A stretch of 64,000 nt of DNA from Larkinella insperata. Lineage in GTDB: Bacteria > Bacteroidota > Bacteroidia > Cytophagales > Spirosomataceae. A program made the translations under genes and the position numbers. A model generated the notes under the pieces. The model was not told the DNA's origin and ran no database searches. It saw only the letters and a list, made by a program, of their open reading frames with translations. The stretch lies in NCBI RefSeq assembly GCF_026248825.1, contig NZ_CP110973.1, positions 496,001-560,000 of the forward strand, in the 5' to 3' direction. Below, one piece after another: positions 51,192-59,727 of this stretch. Numbering within the stretch: position 1 is the first letter of the stretch; every line of letters begins with the position of its first letter.

Positions 51192-52415
51192 TCAGCGGAA
51201 GGTATAAACCGGAAATGCTTCGCCTTCAGCAAACTCGCTCCGGTCTGGCGGCAGTTCCATAAAACCGTCGCAACGGAGCAGGTTGGCGTAATCGGCCGAG
51301 CCACTCCCCGGTAAAGGTTCGGCCTGCCAGATGCCATCGGCGCTCACCGATAAACTCACGGGCAGAAAATAAGTTAGCTTGGGGATAAACGAAATCGAAC
51401 GTTTTAATCGTACGACCGACGGCTGCACCACCGACAAACCCAGCGAAGCCCGCAACCACGGCAGCAGATAGCGGTATGCACACAAAAAGGTAGAAACGGG
51501 ATTACCGGGCAACCCGAAAACCACTTTTCCCGCATCCGACGTACCAAACCAGAGGGGCTTGCCGGGCCGCTGTGCCACCTGATGAAACTGCTGCCGGACG
51601 CCCAGCCGCTCCATCACCCCGGGCACAAAGTCGGCTTTCCCGGCCGAAACGCCCCCACTCAGAACCAGGGCATCGAAATCCGTCAGCAAAGTTTTCAGGT
51701 CGGTTTCCATCGTATCGGCCTCGTCGGGCAAGTGCAGCAACACGGTTTCGGCCCCGGCGGCTTGCAGCACCGTTTGCAGCAGGTATGTATTCGAGCGCCG
51801 GATCTGGTACGGTTTGGGGGTTGCCGCCACATCAACCAGCTCGTCGCCCGTCGAAATCAGGGCAATCCGCGGCAGTTTACTCACCAGCACCGTGGCCTTT
51901 CCGACCGATGCCGCAACGGCCATCTCCGGTGGTCCCAGCCGCGTTCCTATGGGCACCAGCTCCTCGTTCTGCTTCCGGTCCGTAGCCTGGTGGTGCACGT
52001 TTTGCCCCGGCTTGATGTCGTCGATCTGGATCTGGGCAACCCCGTCGGTGATCTGAACATCTTCGTAGCGAATGACGGTATCGGCTCCGGCGGGCAGCAT
52101 GGCCCCCGTCATCACCTCCAGGCACGCGGTTTCGTCCGCCAGCGTTTGCGCGGGTTGACCGGCAAACTGCGCTCCCGCCACCCGAAACTGCCGCTGGCCG
52201 CTCGTCCAGGTCCGGTAGGCAATGGCAATACCGTCCATCGAAACCCGGTTGAAGGGCGGCAGGTCGCGGTCGGCGGTCAGCGGTTCGCGTAACACCCGCC
52301 CGGCGGCCTGGACGAGCGGTATGGCTTCGGTCGGCAAGACCAGCGGGTTATTCAGAACAATCGAGTAAGCGTCGGCAACGGAGATCATCGGCAAGTTTTT
52401 TGCAAAAGAACGCAT
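51192..52415 (-). CDS. moeA: Molybdopterin molybdotransferase MoeA
   Basis: The 407-residue protein has the MoeA blocks: ISVADAYSIVLNN, PPFNRVSMDGIAI, EVMTGAMLPAGADTVIRYEDV, IALISTGDELVD, ALVLSGGVSAGKADFVPGVMERLG and VFGLPGNPVSTFLCAYRYLLPWL. It inserts molybdate into adenylylated molybdopterin in the cytoplasm. An alternative start is the ATG nine codons later (MISVADAY), closer to other family members. No other molybdenum cofactor gene is present in the window. The next gene downstream is DUF922-like; upstream is pirin on the same strand, 89 bp away. Confidence 0.96.
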   Translation of the reverse strand: MRSFAKNLPMISVADAYSIVLNNPLVLPTEAIPLVQAAGRVLREPLTADRDLPPFNRVSMDGIAIAYRTWTSGQRQFRVAGAQFAGQPAQTLADETACLEVMTGAMLPAGADTVIRYEDVQITDGVAQIQIDDIKPGQNVHHQATDRKQNEELVPIGTRLGPPEMAVAASVGKATVLVSKLPRIALISTGDELVDVAATPKPYQIRRSNTYLLQTVLQAAGAETVLLHLPDEADTMETDLKTLLTDFDALVLSGGVSAGKADFVPGVMERLGVRQQFHQVAQRPGKPLWFGTSDAGKVVFGLPGNPVSTFLCAYRYLLPWLRASLGLSVVQPSVVRLKRSISFIPKLTYFLPVSLSVSADGIWQAEPLPGSGSADYANLLRCDGFMELPPDRSEFAEGEAFPVYTFR

Positions 52416-52504
52416 TGATGGCTACGCAAGAAACGCGAAAGGCGGAGAATTTACCAGAATCTTAGTAAAAACTCCGCCAGTCGCGTTCAAAACAAGACCA
52501 CCCG

Positions 52505-53359
52505 TTACTCCTCGATCAGAATGCCCATTTTACCGATCCGGAAATCGCGGTAGGCTTCCATCACTTCGATTTCACTGTTCATCACAAAGGGTCCCTGCGC
52601 AACGATTGGCTCCCCAATCGGTTCGCCCGTCATCAGCAGCAGGCGCGTATCGTCCAGGGCTTCGATGGTAATGCCTTCGCCGTCGTTTTCGAGCACCACC
52701 ATATGCCGGGGTTTTACGTCGGTTTGCTCCCCCACGCGCAGTTTGCCGTCCAGCAAATAGAGAAACGCGTTGTGACTCACCGGCAGCGGCAGGTAGATGT
52801 TACCTCCGGCTTTCAGCGACAAAGTGGCCGAGTTGACGGGCGTAAACGTCGGAATCGGCCCCTGGTTGCCCAGCAATTCCCCCGAAACCACGTTAACCGT
52901 CACCAGGCCATCTTCGCTGACGAACGAAGGCGTTTCTTCTTTCAGCAACGGGTAATAGGTCGGCTGATCTTTTTTACGGGCGGCCGGCATGTTGACCCAC
53001 ATCTGAATGATTTCCAGTTCTTCGGCCAACGGACGTTCGCTGTGCATAACTCCCAGGCCGGCGTTCATCCACTGCGTTCCGCCCGCGTACACGCTCCGGT
53101 CGTTACCCCGGCTATCGCGGTGACGCACCCCGCCCTTGAACACAAACGTCACGGGCGAGAAGCCACGGTGCGGATGTGGCCCTACTCCCGCGTGGTTAGG
53201 GTTTTCGCCGTCCCTCAGAAAACTGTGGCTGTGATGCAACAGAACAAAGGGATCGAAATAGGGCAACTGAGCCGATGGCAGCGGCTGCCGAAGCCGATTT
53301 TCACCCATGCTTTGTAAAGGAGCCGGTATCAATTGCTGGATGGTGCGTTCCGTTTTCAT
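52505..53359 (-). CDS. Pirin-family bicupin protein
   Basis: The 284-residue protein has the pirin signature: DPFVLLHHSHSF, HAGVGPHPHRGFSPVTFVFKGGVRHRDSRGN with the three metal-binding His and Glu-type residues, and a second cupin with NAFLYLLDGKLRVGEQ. Members bind Fe(II) and act as quercetinase-like oxygenases or as regulators. It is cytoplasmic. Between it and the divergent GH13 gene lies an AT-rich region with the palindrome ATGTATATACAT 31 bp before its start, which suggests control by a dimeric repressor. Confidence 0.93.
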   Translation of the reverse strand: MKTERTIQQLIPAPLQSMGENRLRQPLPSAQLPYFDPFVLLHHSHSFLRDGENPNHAGVGPHPHRGFSPVTFVFKGGVRHRDSRGNDRSVYAGGTQWMNAGLGVMHSERPLAEELEIIQMWVNMPAARKKDQPTYYPLLKEETPSFVSEDGLVTVNVVSGELLGNQGPIPTFTPVNSATLSLKAGGNIYLPLPVSHNAFLYLLDGKLRVGEQTDVKPRHMVVLENDGEGITIEALDDTRLLLMTGEPIGEPIVAQGPFVMNSEIEVMEAYRDFRIGKMGILIEE

Positions 53360-53390
53360 GCATTTATAAATTTAACCGTAATTACATTTA

Positions 53391-53402
53391 ATGTATATAC
53401 AT
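53391..53402. promoter_or_regulatory. Twelve-bp palindrome in the pirin/GH13 divergent region
   Basis: ATGTATATACAT is a perfect palindrome within an AT-rich stretch, 31 bp before the pirin start and about 210 bp before the GH13 start. It fits an operator for a dimeric regulator, but AT-rich palindromes also arise by chance. Confidence 0.35.
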
Positions 53403-53609
53403 ATAAATTACAGAATTAGTTTCTTCTTGTACTTAAAATACCCCCCTACGCCACCACAAGCGGAAGAACCTATAACTTAACAACTTCGGATGCCACAAGA
53501 ATCGCTGACTTATTACCAGATTTTGTTGTCAAATTTAGAGAAAAACACTTCTTTGCGAACCCTGGCTGAGTCTCGGCCGTTTAAGCAGACAGGATCTATT
53601 TTTTAAACT

Positions 53610-55169
53610 ATGCTTGCCGACGTATCCGCTCAATCGACTGCTTCAAATCCAACCCAATTACCTTCAGGCCAATCCGTTACCGGTCATACCGGAGTGCACT
53701 ACGAAATTTTCGTTCGTGCTTTCTGTGATTCCAACGGCGACGGCATTGGCGATCTTAACGGCGTTACGTCGAAACTGGATTACCTGAAAGATCTGGGGGT
53801 TTCGGCCATCTGGCTGATGCCCATCAATCCGTCGCCCAGCTACCACATGTACGATGTGACGGATTACTACGGCATTGCTCCCGAATACGGCACGATGGAC
53901 GATTTTCGGCGGTTGATTCGGGAAGCCCACCAGCGCGGCATTAAGGTGATCCTGGATTTTGTAATTAACCACACCAGCCGCAAGCACCCGTGGTTTGTGG
54001 AAGCCTGCAAAAGTAAAGACAATCCGTACCACGATTGGTACGTCTGGATGAGCCAGAAAGAGATCGATGCGCTGAACATTGCCACCCGCGAAATCACCGC
54101 CGATTCGCAGGAGAAAAACCCGTGGCACCGCGTTCCTGGTGCGCCTTTTTCCGAGAAATACTACGCCCTGTTCTGGAGCGGGATGCCGGATTTGAACTAC
54201 GATAACCCGAACGTTCGGGAAGAAATTTACAAAGCCGGTAAATTCTGGCTCACCGACGTAGGGGTAGACGGTTTTCGGCTCGATGCGGCCCGGCACATCT
54301 ATCCGGATTGGGAAGAACCCAAAAACCACCAGTTCTGGGAGGAGTTCGGGCGGGAGATGGAATCGGTCAAACCGGGGGTCTATACCGTGGGCGAGGTCTG
54401 GACGCGGGCCGAGCGGATTGCTCCGTATTTCCGGGGCCTGAAAGCCAATTTCAATTTTGACCTCAGCCTGGCGTTGCAGGAAATCCCGTTTAAGGAGCGG
54501 GATACGGCGGGAATCGTTAAAGTCCTGCTACAAAACCACGCCATTTTTGCGCAGGTGAACCCCAATTTCATCGACGCCATCATGCTGTCCAACCACGACC
54601 AAACCCGGATTGGCAGCTTTTTGAACGGCAATCAGAATCACCTGAAAGTAGCCGCCAACCTGCTGCTGACGCTACCCGGCAACCCGTATATTTATTATGG
54701 CGAGGAGATCGGTATGCTGGGCGCCAAACCCGACGAAAACATCCGGGAGCCGTTTTTGTGGAACATCGGCAAGCAGGACCCGCAGCGCGCCCGCTGGCGA
54801 CGGGCCCACTATTCGACCAGCCGGACGGTGACACCCCTGGCCCAGCAGCAGGCCGACCCGAACTCCTTATTTAACCATTACAAACGGCTCATCCACTTCC
54901 GCAACAGCCACCCGGTTCTGAACGACAACCTAAGCAAATTGGAAGCAAGCGAGATTCAGCACAAAAACGTGATTTCGTTTATCCGCCGATCCGGCAACCG
55001 GTCGGTGCTGGTGATTCATAACCTCAGCAAGCGTGGAATCGACGTCGTCCTCTACCCGATTGAAACTGCTGAAGGCAAACAGGTTGTGCTGGATACGGCC
55101 GGTGGTGCAAAGTTGTTTAAAGACGGTAAAGTGCGCGTACCGGCGTACGGCTGTGTAGTGCTGGAATAA
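53610..55169 (+). CDS. GH13 alpha-amylase-family enzyme (trehalose-synthase/glucosidase-like)
   Basis: The 519-residue protein has the GH13 motifs: GVSAIWLMPINPSPSYHMYDVTDYYGI, DFVINHTS (region I), VDGFRLDAARH with nucleophile Asp225, YTVGEVWT with acid Glu262, and MLSNHDQTR with Asp330. The DLNGVTSKLDYLKDLG and SYHMYDVTDYY phrases are those of the oligo-1,6-glucosidase/trehalose-synthase branch. No Sec signal is seen (MLADVSAQSTASNPTQ), so it may work in the cytoplasm on imported maltose-type sugars. The MFS transporter and PfkB kinase 1-3 kb downstream on the other strand could supply or use its sugars. Confidence 0.92.
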   Translation: MLADVSAQSTASNPTQLPSGQSVTGHTGVHYEIFVRAFCDSNGDGIGDLNGVTSKLDYLKDLGVSAIWLMPINPSPSYHMYDVTDYYGIAPEYGTMDDFRRLIREAHQRGIKVILDFVINHTSRKHPWFVEACKSKDNPYHDWYVWMSQKEIDALNIATREITADSQEKNPWHRVPGAPFSEKYYALFWSGMPDLNYDNPNVREEIYKAGKFWLTDVGVDGFRLDAARHIYPDWEEPKNHQFWEEFGREMESVKPGVYTVGEVWTRAERIAPYFRGLKANFNFDLSLALQEIPFKERDTAGIVKVLLQNHAIFAQVNPNFIDAIMLSNHDQTRIGSFLNGNQNHLKVAANLLLTLPGNPYIYYGEEIGMLGAKPDENIREPFLWNIGKQDPQRARWRRAHYSTSRTVTPLAQQQADPNSLFNHYKRLIHFRNSHPVLNDNLSKLEASEIQHKNVISFIRRSGNRSVLVIHNLSKRGIDVVLYPIETAEGKQVVLDTAGGAKLFKDGKVRVPAYGCVVLE

Positions 55170-55239
55170 ACCCCAGCCGAATTCAAAGTATCCGTTTCCG
55201 ATTACTAATTAATGGCTGGTTATCAGACGCTTTTACCCG

Positions 55240-55290
55240 GATAAATTCTATCTTGTCAGAAAAAAGATAGAGCGATGGATAGAATTTATC
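55240..55290 (+). promoter_or_regulatory. Inverted repeat enclosing the start codon
   Basis: GATAAATTCTATC (55240-55252) and GATAGAATTTATC (55278-55290) are perfect 13-base complements, and the ATG at 55275 lies in the 25-nt loop next to the right arm. A competing pairing, TCTATCTT (55247-55254) with AAGATAGA (55264-55271), uses the same left arm and covers the bases before the start codon. Either fold would hide the start, so translation may be regulated. Confidence 0.5.
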
Positions 55291-55838
55291 TTTCAAAAAG
55301 CTATTTAAAAAATCCGATCCATGTTATTAGTATCCTGCTGATCGCGCTGGTAATTTTTGAATCGTTCAACTGGACATTTTCTTTTGAAAGGAAATTAGCC
55401 ATCGTAAACCGGTTCGGGGGTATTTTTGGCTACCTGTATGTCGTCCTGCGCGGTATGATTATTCCCGAAATGGCTACAATCGCCATCATTATTCTGCTCC
55501 TGGACCTTTCCCACAAAGTATTTAGAATCCATTCCGTGCCATTGTCTTGGACGGGTGTGCTGCGGTATGAGCTTACCTTTTTGCCCATCCTGGCAATTTC
55601 TTTCCTCTTTTTTAACCCTGTTTCTCAGTCGATCCGTTATCTACTGGTTGAGTTTCCTGCGTACAACTTTGATTTTTACTGGAATCACTACATAGTCGGC
55701 ACATTTACGATCCGGGTTTATTTCATGTACCTTATCCTCGTACTGCTTTCAGGTTATCTTTCTCTTAATGCGTCGCTTCTGAATGATTTCATCAAAAGTG
55801 CCAGAATCTGGAAATACCAGAATCCGGCCGCCAGTTAA
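55275..55838 (+). CDS. Four-helix membrane protein, unknown
   Basis: The 187-residue protein has four hydrophobic helices (about 18-35, 50-75, 95-115 and 145-170) and a short basic C-terminal end (DFIKSARIWKYQNPAAS). The layout resembles the membrane half of Cytophagales sensor proteins that carry a LytTR DNA-binding domain behind four helices, but no DNA-binding part is present and the stop is followed at once by the convergent kinase gene (stop codons abut). It may be an orphan sensor or a truncated one. GC content is lower than in the neighbours. Start ATG at 55275 lies in a possible hairpin. Confidence 0.7.
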   Translation: MDRIYLSKSYLKNPIHVISILLIALVIFESFNWTFSFERKLAIVNRFGGIFGYLYVVLRGMIIPEMATIAIIILLLDLSHKVFRIHSVPLSWTGVLRYELTFLPILAISFLFFNPVSQSIRYLLVEFPAYNFDFYWNHYIVGTFTIRVYFMYLILVLLSGYLSLNASLLNDFIKSARIWKYQNPAAS

Positions 55839-56786
55839 CTAATCAGCATTCCGAAACAACTCTTCTTTCTTCAGTCCGCCCGGCAACGGTCCCTGCCGGG
55901 TTAATTTTTTCTCGGCAAGCCTGGCTCCCGCCCGGGCGCACCCTTCCGGATCGTACCCCTCGAGCCAGGCCGTCAGGAAGCCCGCCCAGTAGGCATCGCC
56001 CGCGCCGGTGGCGTCAATCACCTGGATAGCCCGGCCGGGAACCCGAATGGTCTGGCCGCCCTTTTCGTAGGAGATGAAACTGCCGTCAGCGCCCAGGGTC
56101 AGGCAAACCAGCCGGGCACCCAGCGCGTGAAAATAAGCGGCAATCTGCTCCGGCTCCTGCCGAATCTCAAACAACCGCACGGCATCGTCGTCGCTAAGCT
56201 TGACCAGTGCGTTGGCCGCGCAATACTGTGCCAGAACCCGCTGAGCCTGCGCCCGGTCGGGCCAGATCGCGGGGGCGTAGTTGGCATCAATACTGACCTG
56301 ACAACCGGCTTTGTTTGCCCGGTGGGCCGCCTGAACGATGGCGTCCTGTGCGGGTTGGCGGCTCAGGGCAAAGCAGGTGGTGTGAAAAATGGCCGTATCG
56401 TTTAACAGGCTTTCCGGCAAGTGCTCCGGCAGAATGCAGCAGTCGGCCTGCCGGTACGCAATAAAATCCGGTGTGCCCCGGGTGCGCGAGACCACCACCA
56501 GGCTCGTGGGCGTTGCGGGGTCGACGGCGATGAATTGCGGATCGACGCCCGCTTCGGCTACCCGGTCTTTCAAATAGACGCCCAGGTTATCGTTGCCGAC
56601 ACAGGCGACCAGGGCAGTCCGGTTGCCCAGCCGGGCCATGTTAGCGGCCATATTTGCCGGGCTTCCCCCCTGATACCGGTGAAAATCCCGCGTCTGAAGC
56701 AGGTTATCCGCCAGTTCATGGCCAATAAAATCCACCAATAACTCGCCTACGGCGAGCAAATCATACGAACGGTTCTGAAAATTCAT
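55839..56786 (-). CDS. PfkB-family carbohydrate kinase (fructokinase-like)
   Basis: The ATG at 56786 (315 aa) starts MNFQNRSYDLLAVGELLVDFIGHEL; longer frames upstream run into the transporter gene. GGSPANMAANMARLGNRTALVACVGND is the PfkB signature 1 and IDATGAGDAYWAGFLTAW is signature 2 with the catalytic Asp. It should phosphorylate a sugar, fructose being the most likely by analogy, using ATP in the cytoplasm. It is 8 bp after the MFS transporter gene on the same strand, so import and phosphorylation are coupled. Confidence 0.92.
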   Translation of the reverse strand: MNFQNRSYDLLAVGELLVDFIGHELADNLLQTRDFHRYQGGSPANMAANMARLGNRTALVACVGNDNLGVYLKDRVAEAGVDPQFIAVDPATPTSLVVVSRTRGTPDFIAYRQADCCILPEHLPESLLNDTAIFHTTCFALSRQPAQDAIVQAAHRANKAGCQVSIDANYAPAIWPDRAQAQRVLAQYCAANALVKLSDDDAVRLFEIRQEPEQIAAYFHALGARLVCLTLGADGSFISYEKGGQTIRVPGRAIQVIDATGAGDAYWAGFLTAWLEGYDPEGCARAGARLAEKKLTRQGPLPGGLKKEELFRNAD

Positions 56787-56794
56787 ACGCAAAA

Positions 56795-58147
56795 TTAATG
56801 ACCTCCGGCTCCGATTGGAAAGGCCGCCTGCTCGGCCTTGGGCGATTCTTTCACCAGGAAACAGGCTCCGGCCGCCAGAATCAGGCAAATACCGCACAAC
56901 GTCAGCGCATTCAGGGGGTCGCTGTTCAGGACGGTTTCGTACAGGAAGCCAATGGTCATGTTGTTGATGATCTGCGGCACCACAATAAATCCGTTAAATA
57001 GTCCCATGTACACACCCATGCGCTCTTTCGGTACCGAAGTCGACAGCATCACGTACGGCATGGACATGATGGAGCCCCAGGCCAGCCCGACCATCGTCAT
57101 ACCGATCAGGAAAATGTTTTTATCCGACGACAACTGCATGGACAGGAAACCCAGCCCTCCGATGGTCAGAAAAGCCGCGTGGGTGCTGCGCCGACCCAGC
57201 CGGGCGGCAATCGGTGGCAGCAGGAACGAAATCCCGAAACAGCCAACGTTGAACAGGGCAAAGCACAGGTTGCTCCACTCCAGCCCTTTCGCAAAACCGG
57301 TGGGGTTGGTCGTGGCGTTGGGAGCGTCGAACGCATGGCGGGCAATGGCCAGCGAGAGGTATTGCCACATCAGCGGCAGCCCGTACCAGGTAAAAAACTT
57401 CACCCACCAAAGCTGTTTCATCGTCGAGGGCATCTGCCGCAGGGCGTCGAAAACTTCGGCAAACGCGTGAAAAACGCCCTTTTTCTCGCGCTTCATGCGC
57501 TCAAATTCTTCCATGTCTTCGGGCGGGTACTCGCTGGTGGTATACAGCGTCCAGAAAACCGCCCCCAGGATGGCAAACGCCCCGATGTAGAAGGAATATT
57601 TAACAAAATCCGGTATATTGTTTCCGCCGGAAGCCGCCAGCGTAACCCCAAAGATGGGCAGGATAAACGGCATGAGATTGGCCAGCGTTTGCCCGAAACC
57701 GACAAAAAAGCTTTGTACGGCAAACCCCAGGTTGCGTTGCTGCACATTTAGCTTGTCGCCAATAAACGCCCGGAACGGTTCCATCGTCACGTTCAAACCG
57801 GCATCGAGCAGCCACATCATACTGGCCGCCATCCAGAGCGCCGACGAGTTGGGCATCATCATGAGGGCAAAACTGGTGATGAGCGCCCCCACCAGAAAAT
57901 ACGGTTTTCGACGCCCCCAGCGTTCTGACCAGGTGCGGTCGCTCATGGCACCAATGACGGGCTGAACCAGCAACCCGGTTACCGGTCCGGCCAGCCACAA
58001 AATAGGAATGGCCGATTCCTCAGCGTTTAAATAGCGAAAAATGGGACTCATATTGGCCTGCTGAAGACCAAAACCGTACTGAATACCCAGAAAGCCGAAA
58101 CTCATGTTCCAGATCTGCCAGAACCGCAGCCGGGGCTTGTCGTTCAT
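56795..58147 (-). CDS. MFS sugar transporter (SLC45/GPH-type)
   Basis: The 450-residue protein has 12 hydrophobic helices and starts LRFWQIWNMSFGFLGIQYGFGLQQANMSPIFRYL, with PVIGAMSDRTWSERWGRRKPYFLVGA as the MFS loop 2-3 motif (G-x-x-x-D-R-x-x-R-x-G-R-R). This resembles the SLC45-like sucrose/maltose transporters seen in Bacteroidota. It sits in the inner membrane. The PfkB gene is 8 bp downstream. The GH13 enzyme gene nearby may cut the imported sugar. Confidence 0.9.
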   Translation of the reverse strand: MNDKPRLRFWQIWNMSFGFLGIQYGFGLQQANMSPIFRYLNAEESAIPILWLAGPVTGLLVQPVIGAMSDRTWSERWGRRKPYFLVGALITSFALMMMPNSSALWMAASMMWLLDAGLNVTMEPFRAFIGDKLNVQQRNLGFAVQSFFVGFGQTLANLMPFILPIFGVTLAASGGNNIPDFVKYSFYIGAFAILGAVFWTLYTTSEYPPEDMEEFERMKREKKGVFHAFAEVFDALRQMPSTMKQLWWVKFFTWYGLPLMWQYLSLAIARHAFDAPNATTNPTGFAKGLEWSNLCFALFNVGCFGISFLLPPIAARLGRRSTHAAFLTIGGLGFLSMQLSSDKNIFLIGMTMVGLAWGSIMSMPYVMLSTSVPKERMGVYMGLFNGFIVVPQIINNMTIGFLYETVLNSDPLNALTLCGICLILAAGACFLVKESPKAEQAAFPIGAGGH

Positions 58148-58262
58148 GAAGAGAAGAATGTTAGTTAGGTTAGCATCCGAGCGGGAAACTGCTCAATTCT
58201 GACAATAATAAGGATTTTATTGCAAGATTTTAAGATCGTTTTTACCTATTTTTTTATTGCGG

Positions 58263-58270
58263 TACTTTTG
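58263..58270 (+). promoter_or_regulatory. TACTTTTG promoter box of the BamA-like gene
   Basis: TACTTTTG fits TAnnTTTG perfectly, 29 bp before the ATG at 58300. The -33 part about 20 bp upstream (GTTTTTAC) is a weaker match. Confidence 0.4.
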
Positions 58271-58299
58271 AAGATTGTTCGGTCAAGACCGCGTGTTTC

Positions 58300-59706
58300 A
58301 TGCTTCTCTCCATCCTATTCTGGTCGTTGTCGCTGGCGGACACAACCGCTAATCCGCAGCCCGTTGCCGACTCGGTACAGGCGGATTACTGGGTGGTTCG
58401 GTCGGTCCAGATTCGCGGTAATCAGCGGACGCGGGAGCGCATTATTCTGCGCGAAATGGAGCTGAAAGCGGGCGATACCATCCGACGACCGCAATTAACC
58501 GGGAAGCTGGCCTGGGATCAGCGGAAGATTACCAACACCAACCTGTTTGTAACCGTCGATGTGGCGGCCCGGGAAGTGGACACGCAGCAGATCGACATCG
58601 ACGTAAACCTGAAAGAACGCTGGTACTTTTTTGTTATCCCGATTTTTGACCTGGCCGACCGCAATTTCAACGAGTGGTGGTATGAACGGGGCCGCAGTCT
58701 CCGGCGAACCATTTACGGAGCCCGGCTGAACTACAAGAATGTAACCGGCAATGCCGACCGGCTCAACGCGATTTTTGAGTTTGGTTTTGCCCGCCGAACC
58801 CAGGTGCTGTACACGCTGCCGTACATCGACCGGGCGCAGAAAACGGGTCTGAGCGTGGGCGCTTCCTACCAGACCAACAAGGAAGTAGCGTACCGCTCGG
58901 CGCTGGATAAACTGGTGTATTTCCGGAGTGAAGACCTCATGCGCGAGCGGTTTTACACCAACGTCATTCTGACCCGCCGAAACCAGTTTTATAACTTCCA
59001 CCGCCTGGAACTCCGCTACGTTCGCAATTCCATTGCCGACACCGTGGCCCGGCTCAACCCGGACTATTTTCTAGACGGTCAAACCCGCCAGCGGTATTTT
59101 CTCTTAAGTTACCTCTTCACCCACGACCGACGCGACGCCGTGGCTTACCCGCTTCAGGGCCACTATTTTAACGCGGCCGCTAACCAATACGGTTTGTTAC
59201 CTTCGGATAATCTGCGCCTGTTCGAGCTAACGGCCAGCTACACCCGGTACTGGCCCGTGGGGGCCCGGTTTTACGCCAGCAACAGCCTGCGGGGCAAATT
59301 GTCGTGGCCGGAACGACAGCCGTATATCAACCTGCGGGGGCTGGGTTACACCTCGGATTTCGTTCGGGGCTACGAACTGTACGTGATCGACGGGCAACGG
59401 TATGGCCTGTTGCGAAACACGCTGAAATACCAATTGCTCAACACGCGAAAGCACCTGCGCTGGATGCCATTAAAACAATTTAATACGGTGCCTTTGGCAT
59501 TATATTTGAACGTATTCGGTGACATGGGTTACGTCAATAATTCCATGGCTCAGAAATACAACAGCCGATTGGCAAATTCGTTACTGTATGGCGGGGGACT
59601 GGCGTTGGATATCGTTACTTTTTACAACATTGTCGGGCGAATCAGCTACTCCGTAAACCGGCAGGGACAAACTGGTATTTTTTTCAGCTTCACCTACGAT
59701 TTATAA
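58300..59706 (+). CDS. BamA/surface-antigen-like outer membrane beta-barrel with POTRA domain
   Basis: This 468-residue protein has signal-like MLLSILFWSLSLADTTANPQ. It has one POTRA domain at about 28-105 (VVRSVQIRGNQRTRERIILREMELKAGDTI, then TNLFVTVDVAAREV), and a C-terminal barrel of alternating strands ending GIFFSFTYDL, with the terminal aromatic-x-x-aromatic-hydrophobic pattern. RGYELYVIDG is the lid-loop-like motif. BamA has five POTRA domains, so this is a shorter Omp85 relative that may export lipids or proteins. The ABC exporter gene follows 21 bp later, which suggests a two-part envelope transport unit. Confidence 0.88.
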   Translation: MLLSILFWSLSLADTTANPQPVADSVQADYWVVRSVQIRGNQRTRERIILREMELKAGDTIRRPQLTGKLAWDQRKITNTNLFVTVDVAAREVDTQQIDIDVNLKERWYFFVIPIFDLADRNFNEWWYERGRSLRRTIYGARLNYKNVTGNADRLNAIFEFGFARRTQVLYTLPYIDRAQKTGLSVGASYQTNKEVAYRSALDKLVYFRSEDLMRERFYTNVILTRRNQFYNFHRLELRYVRNSIADTVARLNPDYFLDGQTRQRYFLLSYLFTHDRRDAVAYPLQGHYFNAAANQYGLLPSDNLRLFELTASYTRYWPVGARFYASNSLRGKLSWPERQPYINLRGLGYTSDFVRGYELYVIDGQRYGLLRNTLKYQLLNTRKHLRWMPLKQFNTVPLALYLNVFGDMGYVNNSMAQKYNSRLANSLLYGGGLALDIVTFYNIVGRISYSVNRQGQTGIFFSFTYDL

Positions 59707-59727
59707 TTTAATAACACCGTAACTTTC

